DNA from: Pomacea canaliculata
Lineage: Eukaryota; Mollusca; Gastropoda; Architaenioglossa; Ampullariidae
Direction: 5' to 3'
NCBI RefSeq assembly: GCF_003073045.1
Contig: NC_037603.1
Coordinates: forward strand, 16,002,192-16,066,191
Length of the DNA stretch: 64,000 nt
The position numbers and the translations under genes are program-made. Below are positions 45,101 to 57,218 of this stretch, one piece after another; position 1 is the stretch's first letter; every line of letters begins with the position of its first letter. A model generated the notes under the pieces. That model was not told the DNA's origin and searched no databases. It saw only the letters and a program-made list of their open reading frames with translations.

Positions 45101-48100
45101 ATAACTAATTTAAGCCAATCAGTTACAAACGCACCATCGGAAGTCATGTTTACTGTTGTTACTAGAATATTTGTTCTGTGTGTACACTTGCATGCATACA
45201 CATATGCCTGTGTATTGCAGAGCATTGCAGAGAGTCTAAAGAAGACTAGCAAGCCAACACATGGCTCTCACTCACGCACACCATCTAACGCCTCCAGTAC
45301 TAGTGCTGAAGTGGCACAGCTTACATCCCACCCTGATGCCACTGTCATCAGTTCTGAGATGCTGGGGGCTACAGAAGGATCAGGAGCTGCAGGCAGTGAG
45401 GACAGCCAGTTGATTGATGTGCCTCTTGATCGCAGTAGGTTGGCCTGCTTATTGCAGATCTGCCAGTGGATATGCCTTCTTATGTCTTTCTTGAACATTG
45501 CCTTTTTATATGTGTTCATGTATATGTTTTTTGTGTTCATACCTCAAGCACATTTGTATGTTCGTGCACAGAGATTCACGGAGGATGGGAGGTAAAGCTA
45601 GTGTTATGTGTGACAACAGCTTAAAGAAATTTTTCCCACATCTTATACAAGGGTCACAATCCTATGGGGTCTAGGTACATGTGATAGACGGAGACTTGTA
45701 GTTAAGCCTTAACTACATTCTCGCCTACTCTGCCATGTACGCCAACATAATCTTGTGCGCTATGCACTTCCACTAAATTGCTAATTAACACTTATTAACG
45801 ACTCAAGCCCCCAGCGCACTCCCCAATAAACAGCACAATGCAATTTAGTGAAAACAAAGTACTTATTAAGTATAGAAAATGCCGAGAGCTTACACAGAGA
45901 ACAGTGAAAAAAAATGAACCAACGAATGAACAAAATCCCCGGTCTTCCTTGTCTGGAACATTCCACTGGGGTGTGGAACATGTTTTGTGCATGAGACACA
46001 GTTGCCCAGCCTCTGGATTTCCCCTGCCCTTGACCTGTCCGGCCATCGTGGTCCACTGTTAAAAGATACCAGTGTGAGTGTCAGTTGTGCTATGTCAGTT
46101 TAGACTATGGTGTCTGTGTGTGATCACATGTGACTGTGTGCTGTATCAGTTCGTGCTGTGGTGTCTGTTATTGCATAGAACTCTGTGCTGACTTCTTTGC
46201 CACACTGATGGAACAGGTACTGAAGATATGGTCAGCAACATGCCTATGTCACCTGCTGACCTGCACGGAATGTGGTATCCCACGGTTCGACGAACCCTTG
46301 TCACTCTCTCCAAACTTTATCGGTGCATTGATGTAAGTCACTTTTAACATCCCTGTACCCGTGCTTCTGTGCTTTTATATTTGTGCATGATATGCATATG
46401 CAAGTGTGGGAACTATTGTATAGTCTGTGTGTATGTGTGCATGCACACTTTCATGTGAAGATGTTCACAGATGTAACATTTACCACAGAAAACAACTTTC
46501 CAAGGGCTGTCACAAGAGGCACTTCAAGCATGTGTGGAGTCACTAAAGAATGCCAGAGATGGGATCATCAAACGTAAGGTGAGAAAGCAGCTCCAAGGGA
46601 GAGAATCATCAAATGTATAGTAATGTCATTTCCCAAGTTATTTGCCGTCAGGCTGTTCTTAGACCTTGTGACAAGCATATTAATGAATTACGACCATCAA
46701 AACTGTTGGGAGCTTTTCTGAATGCATATCAATAGTGCTAAATATTTTTTGCAGACAGCACTTGATGGACAGCTTTTTCTAGTAAAGCATCTTCTGATCC
46801 TGCGAGAGCAAATAGCACCATTCCAAGCAGACTTCTGCATTCGTGAAACACACCTAGATTTCAGCAAAATCAAAGGTCAGATATAAGTCTGAAGATATGA
46901 ACACGGTTAGGCTCGATTTGTAACTTTCTGTTTGCCTTATCTTTTCATGCTCCACCTGCTAATCTTGTATGTCTTTCTCCTAGTTGAGGAGATATCTTTT
47001 TATATGCTTCAAAAGTAATAAATCTTAAAAGCAAGAGTCAAATACTGGGCTTGTGTTCTAATACCTAGTGATTGAAGCCAGCATGCCTAGCATAAGGCCA
47101 GCTAGTTTGCTAACCATGTCGTGATGTATTCATGCATGTTGATGTCCACAGGTTAGATGCTTTATCTCATGCTCTTTAATACATATTTTCAATATCATTC
47201 CTGGCATATTATACAAATTAATTTGTATCTATGTATGTTGAAAACTTGAACATTGTAGTTCAATCATGGACAATGCTTTATTTAATTATTTTGACCCTCT
47301 TTTTGTCTGCTTTGAGTTATTTTTTGTTTTTATTTTCTCTCTCTCTTGCATGCTTTTTTCTTTTATGTGTAAATCTTTCTTATATTCAAATACTTTGGCA
47401 AATATCTGACCTCATTGTTTCACAGCTAAAATTACCTAACCAGGCCGATAACTAGTAGAACTGATCACAATTCCAGCATGTTTGGTAGCACCCTTGGTAT
47501 CTGTGTCTGTAAAAACTTGTATTAACATGGTAGCAGGGATAGCTGTATGAAGGGTCAGATAATGTTACAAAGAAGCCTTTTTTTTAAGTGATACTTAAAA
47601 ATCACTAATGGCAGGAAAACATTAATATAGAATTTTGATGTTTTTGTTGTTGACAGATTTAAAACTAAGTTTTGACACCATTTCTCTCTCTGTATGTGTG
47701 TGCACATGTTCTCATTGTGTGTGTTTTGATGTGCATGACTTCAGGTGACATGTGTCCTTATTTGCACTTCATGTCTTATTAAATAGAAAAGAGGGACTAA
47801 ATCATGAAATGGTGTCTCTGATTAGCTCAGCTCATTTTGTGACACTTTAGTTTCATTTCTTAATTGTTATTTCCTCCTAGATCCTCACATTTCTGTCGAC
47901 TGAGTAGAATTCATCTTCAATTATTGCCCCTGGACCAGAATAGTCACAGTACAGTTTCTCTTGTGAACTTTTAGTTTCCAGCCTTCTTCCAATAATAAAA
48001 TCATTTATTTTTTTATTCCTTTCTCTATTTTAAAATGATTTTGAACAACATCTTGTTTGGTGTTTTCAGGTTTTTAAATATGTATTTCGGTATTGTGAAA

Positions 48101-51100
48101 AATAGTCATCTGTTATACAAAATAATAGATCTTGCACTAATTTTAGATAATGCACTATTTTTTTTCTTAAGCTTGATAAAATCCACAATGCTTTTAGTGA
48201 TTCCAACCTTTCACAGGCTTTGGGGAAGAGATTGGATACCTGTTGTAAGATTTATTCATGCTGAAATGTAACTGCCCTTGCTGCTTACTACTTTTTATCA
48301 AGTTATTTTATCCTTTATTCAGGTTCTATTTTTACAGATCTTCAGATTTTCAAATAGCTTATGTCTTAAGTGTATGCAACCTTCATTCATTGCATTCTTT
48401 CATCCTACTTTAGTGAAAACATAAATTACACTACACAGTGCCAATAATAACTATAAGAAAATTGGAATGTATATAACGTTAAGAGTTATTATTATTATAA
48501 TAAGCATGCTTATAATTAGTATAAGTTCTATTCATCACCAGTAGATCTCCTTGCACATTCAGTTCCCTGCACAGTTATGTGGATCTGAATAACTGAGTAT
48601 AAATAGAATGTGTTGTATGTTAAAATAAGCTGGAAAGAATGGAGTGCCTCAGAAAATGAGCATTTATGATAATGCACCCATATTTTTGAAAATCTGATAA
48701 ATTCAATGAACTTTATTAATTATGAAAGAATTAAGTACCATGATGGACCTTTTGAAGTAAGTTTTTTTCACTGCTGCTGAATAAAGATAAATACTTTTAT
48801 CTCTCTGAAAATATATTTAAAAATATGTTTACTGCAAACTTATAGCTAAGCAAACATATGATCAGCAAATCTTTTTGTGAAAAGGCAGCTTTTATCATAT
48901 GAGGCGTGTATGTGCTTTTTGATGTTGGTATGAGTAGCACATTTCTTTTGCTCAGCCCTGAATTTTCTTACTTAGTGCAGCTGGAATATTGAAATACTTA
49001 TAAAATTCTCATTACACGATTCCCGTTTTGCTAATCTGCAGATTCCAGGCAGATGTTCCATTAAAATCACAACCCTCTCATTTCATTATCATTTTCACTG
49101 ACCATGGTAATATTTTTTCCTGTTCACTGGATAATCTTTCTAAAATATTGTCATGTGTAGCAGTAAGCTAACACCAGAAATCCACGTCTTAACTCCTTCG
49201 CCTGTTTTTTGCAGTTTGCTTCATGATTCATAAGAATGGCATTTCCTATTTCACACACTGCATCGGTTAATTAGGTATAGTTCAGAACTTTTTTGTCTAT
49301 AAAGGTTTCTTTTTTTTTTTACTATCAGTAAATGGTAATAAGTGAATCATTGTTGCTGCTATGAGTGTGTGTATATATCTATCTCATAGTAGTTTGATAT
49401 GCATGCTACAGCTTGCTGCACTCAGTTGGGAAATCAGAGCCTCATGCAATCCCCTTAACCAGTCCCCCATCCCACCCCTGACTTTTGTTTCATTTGCACA
49501 CTGTCTCTGCAGAAATGGCCAAGTCACGCTCTGGGTTGGGCTTCAACGCACTTTGGGGTAAGCTGACACGTTGGTAAGATCCTTTGATTCTCTTGTTCAA
49601 ACAGGGAAGCGAGGTCTGATGAGAAGACTTCCTGGGGGATAGAGATGTAGAGACATAGAGATTCTTTGGTGTCTTACATAACTGCTTAATAGACAAAGGG
49701 TAGCTCCTTTCATCCTGTTGATTTACACTTCTGTGCAATAAATGCAATGAGACTTAGTGCTGGACACCCATAGCCAGAAGATAAGGAATGTGTACACGAA
49801 AACACTTTGAGCAGCAAGTCAACTTTCCAATTGTTCTTTGAATGTGGTGATTAGACGTGCTAGATTGATAGATGCTCAGCATGTTAGCTCTTCAGAGTTC
49901 TCTAGAATGCAAGCTTCTATGGATTGTGTTGTGATACATTCTTTTATTTAAACCACATCACAGACATTTCTCTAGAATACAGGCATCTATGGATTGTGTT
50001 GTATTCTTTTATTTAAAACACATCACAGTTTCCAAAGCTGAGGGCAGGAGAGGATTGAGACATTGTGTTTTGAATGACAGTTTTGATGGTGTGCTCCTAG
50101 CAAGGGATAAATGTTTTTCACCTTTAGGTGTCAAAGTGTTTAGGTTATGGATTAATTATAAATTAGTGTTGAAGTACAGACTCTAGATATGCTAACTAGT
50201 AGTTTAGGTGTCCTGGTGATGGCAAGTCTTTGCAACATAGAATGCTTTTTTGTTTTAACAAGTCTGGAAATTAATTTAGCCAGGCAAGCTAGGACATGTA
50301 GACATTGACTTAAGGACATGCTGAAGAGACAAAGTGCAGATGTAGAACTGTTCCAAATATGCAGACCCTGTGCTAACAATAAAGGGCTGTCCAAAAGATT
50401 ATTGGCCACCATTGTGTTAATCCTAATGCAGGGTGTTAATGGCTGTATAGAAGAGTGGCCAAATAACCATAGAGAAACTAATAATGTCATTTGTGATAAC
50501 CAGAAGAAAAGCTGTGAGTAGCTAGTAATCAAATTCACATGGTGAAGTGAAAGTGTGGTCATTTACTGTTGCATATGAACTTACAGGAATCAGCAGTGTT
50601 GTGCTTTTGAATATAGTAATATAATATGTGTATGTGGGGGACAATACAATAGTACTGTACTGTTTATGAGAAATTTAGTTCTGTACATCATTTGTTGTCA
50701 TAGTACACCTTATTGGTTGTAATGGAATGCATCAGAAGTTAAAGCTGCATCATTCATCCTGTGTACCCTGTCTCAATAATTTACCAGCAAGCAGCTACAC
50801 CATGCCATTGCCATTTTTGTTGATCCCCTTCTGCTGTTACTGTGGTTAGAAAGTCATGATCCAAATGTAAGCCTCTGGTTTCTCTGTCATTGTATGTATG
50901 TGACAGCTGTGACTCGCTCACTTTGTATCATGCATTGACTGACAACTATCAACAGAATCCTTTGATTTGCCGCAAACTGCTACCACATGCCAATTGAAAA
51001 CATGCACTCAGTTTCTCTTTGCATCTATTAACATCATAGTGTTTAAAAAAAAAAAAAGACAAGATTTTATTTTTTTTTTTAAGTTTTCTTGCCTATGATT

Positions 51101-53932
51101 GTTTTGGGGTGTGTTAATTACTTATTTCTTTTTTTTTTAATTTGTTTATCAACAACTAGCACCTGCTTAGTTTTCAATTGTTCCTTTCCTTCTAAACTAA
51201 GCATATGGTAATAGGTACTGAATTAAGAGGGATTTAGTAACATGTTGACTGGTGACATGCCACTGTTGTTGGCAGTCTAGTAGTCTCAAGACATGGTAGT
51301 CTAGATACAGAAACCACAAACTGCAATTTAAATACAGTGATGATAGGCATGAAAAACTTGGTAGTCTGATATCTTGACAGTCTAGCAATTTGTTGATATT
51401 TCTGCCAGTAAAATTGTATGACCTAGTAGGTGTCTAATGATGTTTGCTGGTTGTTTTAGCCTTTACAGAAAATGAAAAGGTTTCTGCATATAGAGTAATG
51501 TAGGGAAATGAAGTATTACAAAGTGAATTTTCTGTATGTGTGTCCATGTGCGCATCTGCATGGGAAGTAATCACAGTAATGTGGGATGTGAGCAGTTTTG
51601 TTGGGCTTGTTTTCAAGTTTTCTTTTTATTTATTTATTTTTTTATTTTTCGGACGGACTATAGAAAAATGTCAGGAAGACAACACTGTACATGCAGTATG
51701 AATTCATGTGCATGTGCTTGCAAGCATATCCATCTGTATGGCAGGCATATCTGTTGGCACATGGATGTGGTTTGTTTGTATGCAGATGCAGCGTATGGTC
51801 TTTTACAGAAGAAATCACAGCTGTTCTCTTTTAACACAAACAATGCACTGTTACAGTTTATTTTGGAGGTGAGTAATTTCATATATTCAACAGTTGTACT
51901 TTTTAATTTTTAACAGTTGATAGCCTTTTTGGGGTTAAGGGGATGGCAGATTAGTTTTATTTTGGTGAGAAATGTATCTTTATCCTGCTCAGACCAGGCA
52001 ATATAGCATGACCATATCCAAGAATGCTATTAGCTCTAGAAAGAATAACGTTGACCCTGTCACTCAGTATGGCTCCCTTATTATGACACCATTACATAGC
52101 TCTCTTCTGTTGTAAGCCAGGCATGCCCAACCTACAGCCCACTCATTGTAACCAGACACAACATAATTTCATTTTTTTAATGTCATGATTCTGGCAAAAC
52201 CACCGTGTTCTGGCCCACAAGATTTTACATCATGTCCAGTGCAGCCCTCGGGCGAGAAAGGGTTGGGCACCACTTTTGTAAGCTGTATTCTGGGACTAGT
52301 AGCTTCCTTGGCTAAAGAAATGATAATGCTATGTTGACTGGCTCAAGTAGAATTAAAATGGTAATGTCTATTTATAGAGTGCCATTCCCCACCAAAAAGG
52401 CATGGTCAAGATGCTTACATGCATAAAACTGTATGAGCATACACTTGTCAGTAGACATCAGATATGTCTTACAAATTCAGTTATTCAAGTATTAAGAACT
52501 TTTGAGTTCCTTTGATTAGATTTTATTTTGGTATGTGTGGAATTTAATCTTATAATAAAAGAACAGGATCACAGAAATATATACATATGGTTTGGGAGAG
52601 GGGGAGCATGAATGAAGGAAATGTACACTACAGGCCAAAAAAATGCTTGTGTTTGTTAGGGCACCCCACAAGTAACAGAAATGTTTGTGGACTCAAAACG
52701 TGATGTTGACCAGCAACTGAAGTCAACATGTGAAGATTTCATCCGTCTGGTCACCGATATGTTTACTGTTCCTCTTACTACATTTCTGTCAAGAGTAAGT
52801 TAAAAAATCTTGTTGAAGTAAAATGTGGTTTAGTGATACACAGAAGTTAAGCAGCTGTCCATTTCATTGAGACCTCCTTGTCGTGAAAGTTGAATGTGAC
52901 CCTTACATCTTCATGTTGGGCTTTTCTGGCAAGAGGCAAATGTGTGAAGAGTCCACAGTGATGTATGCAGGCTGCTTTCTGTTGTTGGCACTCTGCCTTT
53001 TAGTGATTATCTTTCACACTGGCTGCATTCTCTGATAAAATGTGATATTCTCCACTACAGAAAAGGAAATGTGGCTCAGAATGAAATGCTATATTTTGTT
53101 GACCAGTTATCCTTCTGTCATCCTCAGGTTCAATCATGTATGATGTACAACATTTTAAACATTTCTCTCAATGTAATTGTTGATATCTAACAAGATGAAG
53201 AGTGGCTCACCATCCTTGCAACTTAAAGCAAATGGAGCAGGCTAGTTACAATCAATCAAGTATTCAGACTTCAAAGCACTTATCTATCATCTATTTTGCA
53301 ACAAGACGTTTATGACGGCTGTAAAGTCATTTCTTGCTAGCACTCTATGTTCATTGTACTTTGAATATTTTTGTTGAATTTCAGGCAACTGTAGTGGTGA
53401 GCATGAAGAAAGAAGATGGCACACCTAGAGTTTTGCTGCGGACTCAACCATTTGCCACACCTGAAAAAGCGCATGATGTTGCAATGGAAACCTACCGCAA
53501 TCTCAAGACAAAACTTCCAGGTGTGCAGCGAAGCATGGCATTGTACCTAGCGAACCGTGACACCGAATCCATCCTCTTTCGCCCAATTAAGGTAAGGCAA
53601 AATTGTATGGGTCAATGAGCAAATGAGAAGGGGTTTAAAAATAAAATGATAATGAAACAGCAGTCCTAGCTCTTTTTGTGACAACAATGATCTTATGCCA
53701 TGTGCTGCGGATGAATTTTCAGTGCTAATCCTATGTCATGTTACAGGTGAACATCTGACAGTGCTCTTATGTTGTGTTGTAGGTGAATGTTCAGCAGTGT
53801 TTTGGAAAGCTGTCACAGCTGTTGTTGGAGCACTACACTGAGGAGGACCGCTTGATTGTTGCCTGCCCCACTGCTGAGCAGATCAGCCTTCTCTTAGCAT
53901 CAGCTGCTCGCCAGTCTCTTCAAGCCTTGTAA
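39179..53932 (+). CDS. COG3: COG3, conserved oligomeric Golgi complex subunit 3
   Basis: Twenty exons join in phase to 859 aa (human 828): 39179-39343, 39986-40120, 40685-40746, 40999-41164, 41358-41432, 41726-41818, 41920-42048, 42415-42533, 43218-43344, 43650-43741, 44490-44629, 44856-45016, 45221-45434, 46217-46332, 46489-46578, 46755-46875, 51786-51868, 52660-52794, 53385-53591, 53783-53932. The Sec34-like N-terminal region (about residues 100-260) includes F-F-S-W-F and N-K-L-S-Y-F-N-E-L. Later landmarks are [36 protein letters not shown] and [14 protein letters not shown]3 is a core lobe-A subunit of the COG tether that captures retrograde vesicles at the Golgi (family knowledge). Exon 13 codes a Ser/Thr-rich linker longer than usual. 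The 4.9-kb intron 46876-51785 contains a possible cassette exon. Confidence 0.96.
39486..39803 (-). mobile_element. LINE reverse-transcriptase C-terminal remnant in COG3 intron 1
   Basis: A 105-codon minus-strand frame reads like the last part of a CR1/jockey-type LINE ORF2. [10 protein letters not shown] segment is followed by [16 protein letters not shown] and a short K-L-N-N-F-K-Y-L tail. In such elements this is the conserved F-F-x-N-R-V-x-x-x-W-N-x-L-P-x-x-V box after the RT domain. The frame is open but nothing upstream of it in the intron continues the RT, so it is a 5'-truncated copy. Confidence 0.7.
42740..43005 (+). mobile_element. RTE-like LINE 3' fragment in COG3 intron 8
   Basis: Across two shifted frames the plus strand spells the usual C-terminal end of RTE ORFs: a W-I-G-H-T-like start, a short A-R-Q-A-L-T-W-N-P-Q-G segment, a [12 protein letters not shown] stretch and an end resembling [15 protein letters not shown]. 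Frameshifts make it non-coding. It fits the same family as the fragments at 20.3-20.9 kb and 58.1-58.8 kb but covers a different part of the protein. Confidence 0.75.
44215..44385. repeat. Tandem duplication of about 70 bp in COG3 intron 10
   Basis: GAAACTTGTATGCARNATTATTTAGATA-like units recur with GAGACCNANNACACATTANNA spacers, giving about two and a half degenerate copies. Confidence 0.75.
45045..45146. repeat. Tandem duplication of about 55 bp in COG3 intron 12
   Basis: Copies at about 45045-45090 and 45100-45146 share TAACTAATYTAAGCCARTC and ACAAACGCAYCATYGGAAGTCA with about six mismatches. Confidence 0.85.
45660..46065. other. Compositionally distinct block in COG3 intron 13
   Basis: This block is clearly GC-richer than the intron around it and has no repeats inside the window. 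Minus-strand frames of 83-91 codons cross it, but the composition is not convincingly protein-like and no splice signals tie them to COG3. It may be an inserted element of an unrecognised kind. Confidence 0.3.
46876..49512 (+). other. First part of the long COG3 intron 16
   Basis: AT-rich intron sequence with T runs and a short TTATTATTATTA near 48488. No exon, terminal repeat or structural RNA could be supported. Confidence 0.5.
49513..49557 (+). other. COG3: Candidate 45-nt cassette exon of COG3
   Basis: Inside the 4.9-kb intron 46876-51785 lies a TCTCTGCAG acceptor, 45 nt and a GTAAGC donor. The intron is phase 1, and this segment is in phase 1 at both ends with no stop, so its inclusion would add 15 residues (reading about [15 protein letters not shown]) between K-I-K and D-A-A-Y. 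Human COG3 aligns well without it, so it would be optional. A second GTAAGA donor 16 nt later would shift the frame. Confidence 0.35.
49896..50030. repeat. Tandem duplication of about 68 bp in COG3 intron 16
   Basis: Two adjacent units start TTCTCTAGAAT and share TCTATGGATTGTGTTGT, TTCTTTTATTTAAA and CACATCACAG. The second lacks a GATACA-like segment. Confidence 0.85.
52110..52283. mobile_element. Small hAT-type MITE in COG3 intron 17
   Basis: The element spans 52118-52275. It begins CAGGCATGCCCAACC and ends GGTTGGGCACCACTT, and is flanked by 8-bp copies of TTGTAAGC (52110-52117 and 52276-52283). The inner ten bases of the two ends are complementary and the outermost bases have diverged. The 158-bp interior is non-coding. 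Confidence 0.8.
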
Positions 53933-54740
53933 TGGCTACAACAGTGGGACAAGAGGGGACCAGTCATGGGAGAGCAGATTCTTTTTCTCCATTCACAATT
54001 CAGCATCCCGCTGCCATCATCTGGCTTTTGCACCTTCTGACTTCTGTAGCATCTCCAGCAGTCCTGATTTCAGGAGTGCAGCAGCAGTTATTTAAGTGTG
54101 GGTCATTTGAAGAGATGAACATGCTATGTTACCGTGGGGGTTTTGGAGGTTTTTTTTGGGTTTTTTTTTTTTTTTGAAATTTTTTGCCCGCTGCCATTTT
54201 CTGCAACTAGAAAAAACATGCATGGGATACCTCCAGTTGTTTCAAATCTGTTTCCTGATGACAAACTGATAGAAACAATCTTGGCTTACCCCTACTCTTC
54301 GTCTGTGAAGTCCAAAAGCTGAGTTCAGTTTCTGGCCAAGGCATATCTTCTCACGGTGATCAGTCATGTCATGTTACTTCCAAACCAAAGCTTGTTCTAA
54401 TGGGTGGACATATTCTAAATTTTGCAGCCTATCTTAAATGTATCATCATGTATGGCATGAAGTCAGCTTTGCTCATGTATGTTTATAACACCAAACAACA
54501 CAATTCCATGTTCAAAGTGTTCGTGATTTCTTGTTAGCCGTGTGCTATAAACACGTGCACAAAATGGAGCGAAAAAAACAGGGAAGTGCTTAAAAATATC
54601 AGGATGTGCTATTTTTAAACAGCAGTCTTAATAATAAGAAGAAAATATACTCTGCAACATTAACACCATTCTCTGAGCAGCAATCAAGTACATGAACATT
54701 ATAAATGGTAGAGACTGTAAAACAAATAATAAAAGTGAAA
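53933..54740 (+). promoter_or_regulatory. Presumed COG3 3' UTR
   Basis: The first AATAAA after the stop lies at 54728-54733, which implies a 3' UTR of about 800 nt. A poly-T run at 54162-54175 and short frames here are not convincing as coding. Confidence 0.5.
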
Positions 54741-54862
54741 GTTACAGATGACATGGATCAGCAGCAAGACTGACATTTTTAAGAGTGTAGCATGGAGGTA
54801 AAAAGCTGTATCAGTGACCATGAGGGACTTGGGGGTCAAAGGCTAAAACATGCTTTAAAGTA

Positions 54863-56095
54863 CAGTAAAATCACCTCATTAAGACCTTCTGTATTGCAAT
54901 CCCCTCTAAGGATAAAACAAAAACATTTCCTAAACACATTTCACTGTACATCTTGCCTATCGTGACTACCTCCCCAACGTGACTTACAACCATCAGTTTT
55001 TGCTCTTTTGTGTCTTGCTTGCAGAAATTGCATGTTGAAAAAAAAAAAAAATTAAGTGTATTTTAAAATGCACTGCTTCTGGCTGACCTTTCACCCTTTA
55101 TCACAACTTTTTGCAGAAATAATGCAAAATAACGTTAAGTATATTTTGAAAGAGGCTATTTGTGTGTTGGGTTTTTTCGGTTTGTATGAAATGTCTATGC
55201 AAACATTGGTTAACATCAAACAGGTGGTATTCTCTGGCATGGGTGACTTCAACTTTCACTGTTAGGACGATATCGTCATGGTGGGGTACATTTGATAGGC
55301 AGGACAATATGGTTTGGGGTCGAAATGACCATCCTGTTCATTGTTTTCTTTGTTTACCAGTTCACACATCAGTCAATTGTGCTTCTCTAATGATCTTGTG
55401 CATGTCATCTGCTCTGTTTTAAATTTTTGCAGAAATCACACTTCAAAAAATACATGCAGTGCATTTTAAGAGAGTATTTTTTGTCTACCAGGGTACCCCT
55501 GTATTGATCAATGGCTCATCTATAAATCTGAATTCAGGCACAACAATGGCAAAATACGCAAGCATGACCAAGCAAAAGCACTATATGTGGCTTTTAGAGT
55601 TTTATTTTCAACAAAGAAATATGAATTCGAATTTATATCTGAGGTCATGGTTAGTGGAATGAAGGGGAAGGGGGTAAATTGATACTTTATGTGGAGCCAG
55701 CAACTAAGGCTATATCAGTCTACCAGTCTTTTCCTATGCCTAACCTCGGGTATTCTTCATGCACAGATTTTCTGTCTTTCATGTCTGTTGTTGTGTCTCT
55801 GTCCAGTTTCTTGTTTTGTGTAATCAGCATGTGTGTTATCTACATTTTGTATCAGTTGAATGTGTGCTTTTAGTGTTTTGTATTCAGAAAGTGTTTGTAA
55901 AGTGCATTGAGTCTACAGTGCAATAGAGGAATGTGCTGTATAAACTGCAGCATTATTATTATTATCACAGTAAGGCAGCCTGGAAACAGATGCCACATAC
56001 CGAGAGATTTCATGGCAGGAAAGCAGACTTGTAAATTTCCCTACTAAGATCTCCCTCACAACTTGATTTTGGGACATGTTAATGAGGTTTTACTG
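54863..56095. mobile_element. Pogo/Tigger-like element of about 1.2 kb
   Basis: The left end reads CAGTAAAATCACCTCATTAA and the right end, read on the minus strand, CAGTAAAACCTCATTAACAT. Both are flanked by TA (54861-54862 and 56096-56097). The ends differ by a three-base indel. No transposase frame is recognisable inside. The interior carries three weak copies of a GCAGAAAT...AAGTRTATTTT motif (about 55021, 55113 and 55430) and a LINE-like tail. Confidence 0.65.
55895..55968 (+). mobile_element. LINE-like 3' tail ending in (ATT)n
   Basis: The sequence GTAAAGTGCATTGAGTCTAC, then GTGCTGTATAAACTGCAGC and an ATT repeat has the form of the conserved 3' end of CR1/L2-group LINEs (GTAAAGCGCNTTGAG ... 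GCTATATAAA ... ATT repeats). It lies inside the pogo-like element, so it inserted into it or was carried by it. Confidence 0.55.
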
Positions 56096-56339
56096 TATAT
56101 ATTTTCTGACTCATATTTTGCATTAATATTTATTGTTGGATATTTGTGTTAATACCAGTTACGTAAAACATCATTTGTCCATGAACATATGGAAACAGCA
56201 AGAGTTACATAGATATGTCAAAAGGTTGTTAATTTTCTGTGGATACTGTTTATATTAATTGCTTATTTTGTCTCACAAGCCGAATATATCACTTTCTGGC
56301 AAATATGACATCCTTTTTTTCAAAATATAAAAATACTTA

Positions 56340-57218
56340 GAAATTTTTATTTACTTAAAATAAATTTATGTTCATACATTCTTACTTGTTTTTTTTTAAA
56401 TAACAAGCAAAAAAGTTACATTTTGTACAAAGTGATGGACATAGGTTCTACAAACATGCATATGAAATCAGTCTTCTGGCAACAATGAAATGTTACCTGT
56501 CATACTTGTTGAATTCATTGACAAAGGATTTTGTCAAACATTCACAAAAAATATTGCAAAAATATGGCAGCTGAGCTGAGGTAATACTTTGACACTCAAA
56601 ATTATATATTTGAAATTCAGTACATGGTATTTAAATGTTATAAAGCTCTCCTCATGAAAACCATATGATAAATTTCAAACAGAGCACATCACCCATCTGC
56701 TGAGGTATGACAGTACTTCACACAGTGAGAGGTGAAATAAGCCACACAAGTGGAACCGCTGGGACCAACAGCCAAGTGACCACACAGAAGTTACATGTGA
56801 CCATTTCTTCAAGTTTTTAGCTATACATCCAGCTTAAGAACACAAACGACTGAGTTTGAAAGTGATCTTAAATGGAAAGAAAAAAGAAATTGGAATGTTT
56901 TGAGACTGACCACCATGCTGAAGACATTTAAAGCTCAAGATCCAAACAAGAGCATCAGCTTCTCGTTTTATGTACAAATCAAACAATTTTTGGAACAAAT
57001 CTTGAGCACACTCTTTCCTCTTTCAGTCTGAACCAGACAACAAGAACACAGTCTCTAACATCACCACCACCTATCCATGTATCATGCCAGTTTCAGCTAT
57101 CATGTTCAGCAGAGATTGTTGCAGCAGATGCAGATGTTCTCTGCACTACTCCCAGACACTCTTCACTTACAGTTACCAAAGCCACATGCAAGACCTTCAC
57201 TGAAGTGTTTCTCAATCA
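56340..57218 (-). promoter_or_regulatory. Presumed 3' UTR of the S28 peptidase gene
   Basis: A minus-strand AATAAA (TTTATT on plus at about 56348) lies about 870 bp after the stop codon at 57219. The interval contains no coding signal. Nearer signals were not found. Confidence 0.4.

Noticed and set aside
51536..51785. Upstream extension of the COG3 exon at 51786
   Set aside because: The open frame continues upstream, but its Cys/His-rich text is unlike COG3 and a TGCAG acceptor in the right phase marks the true boundary.
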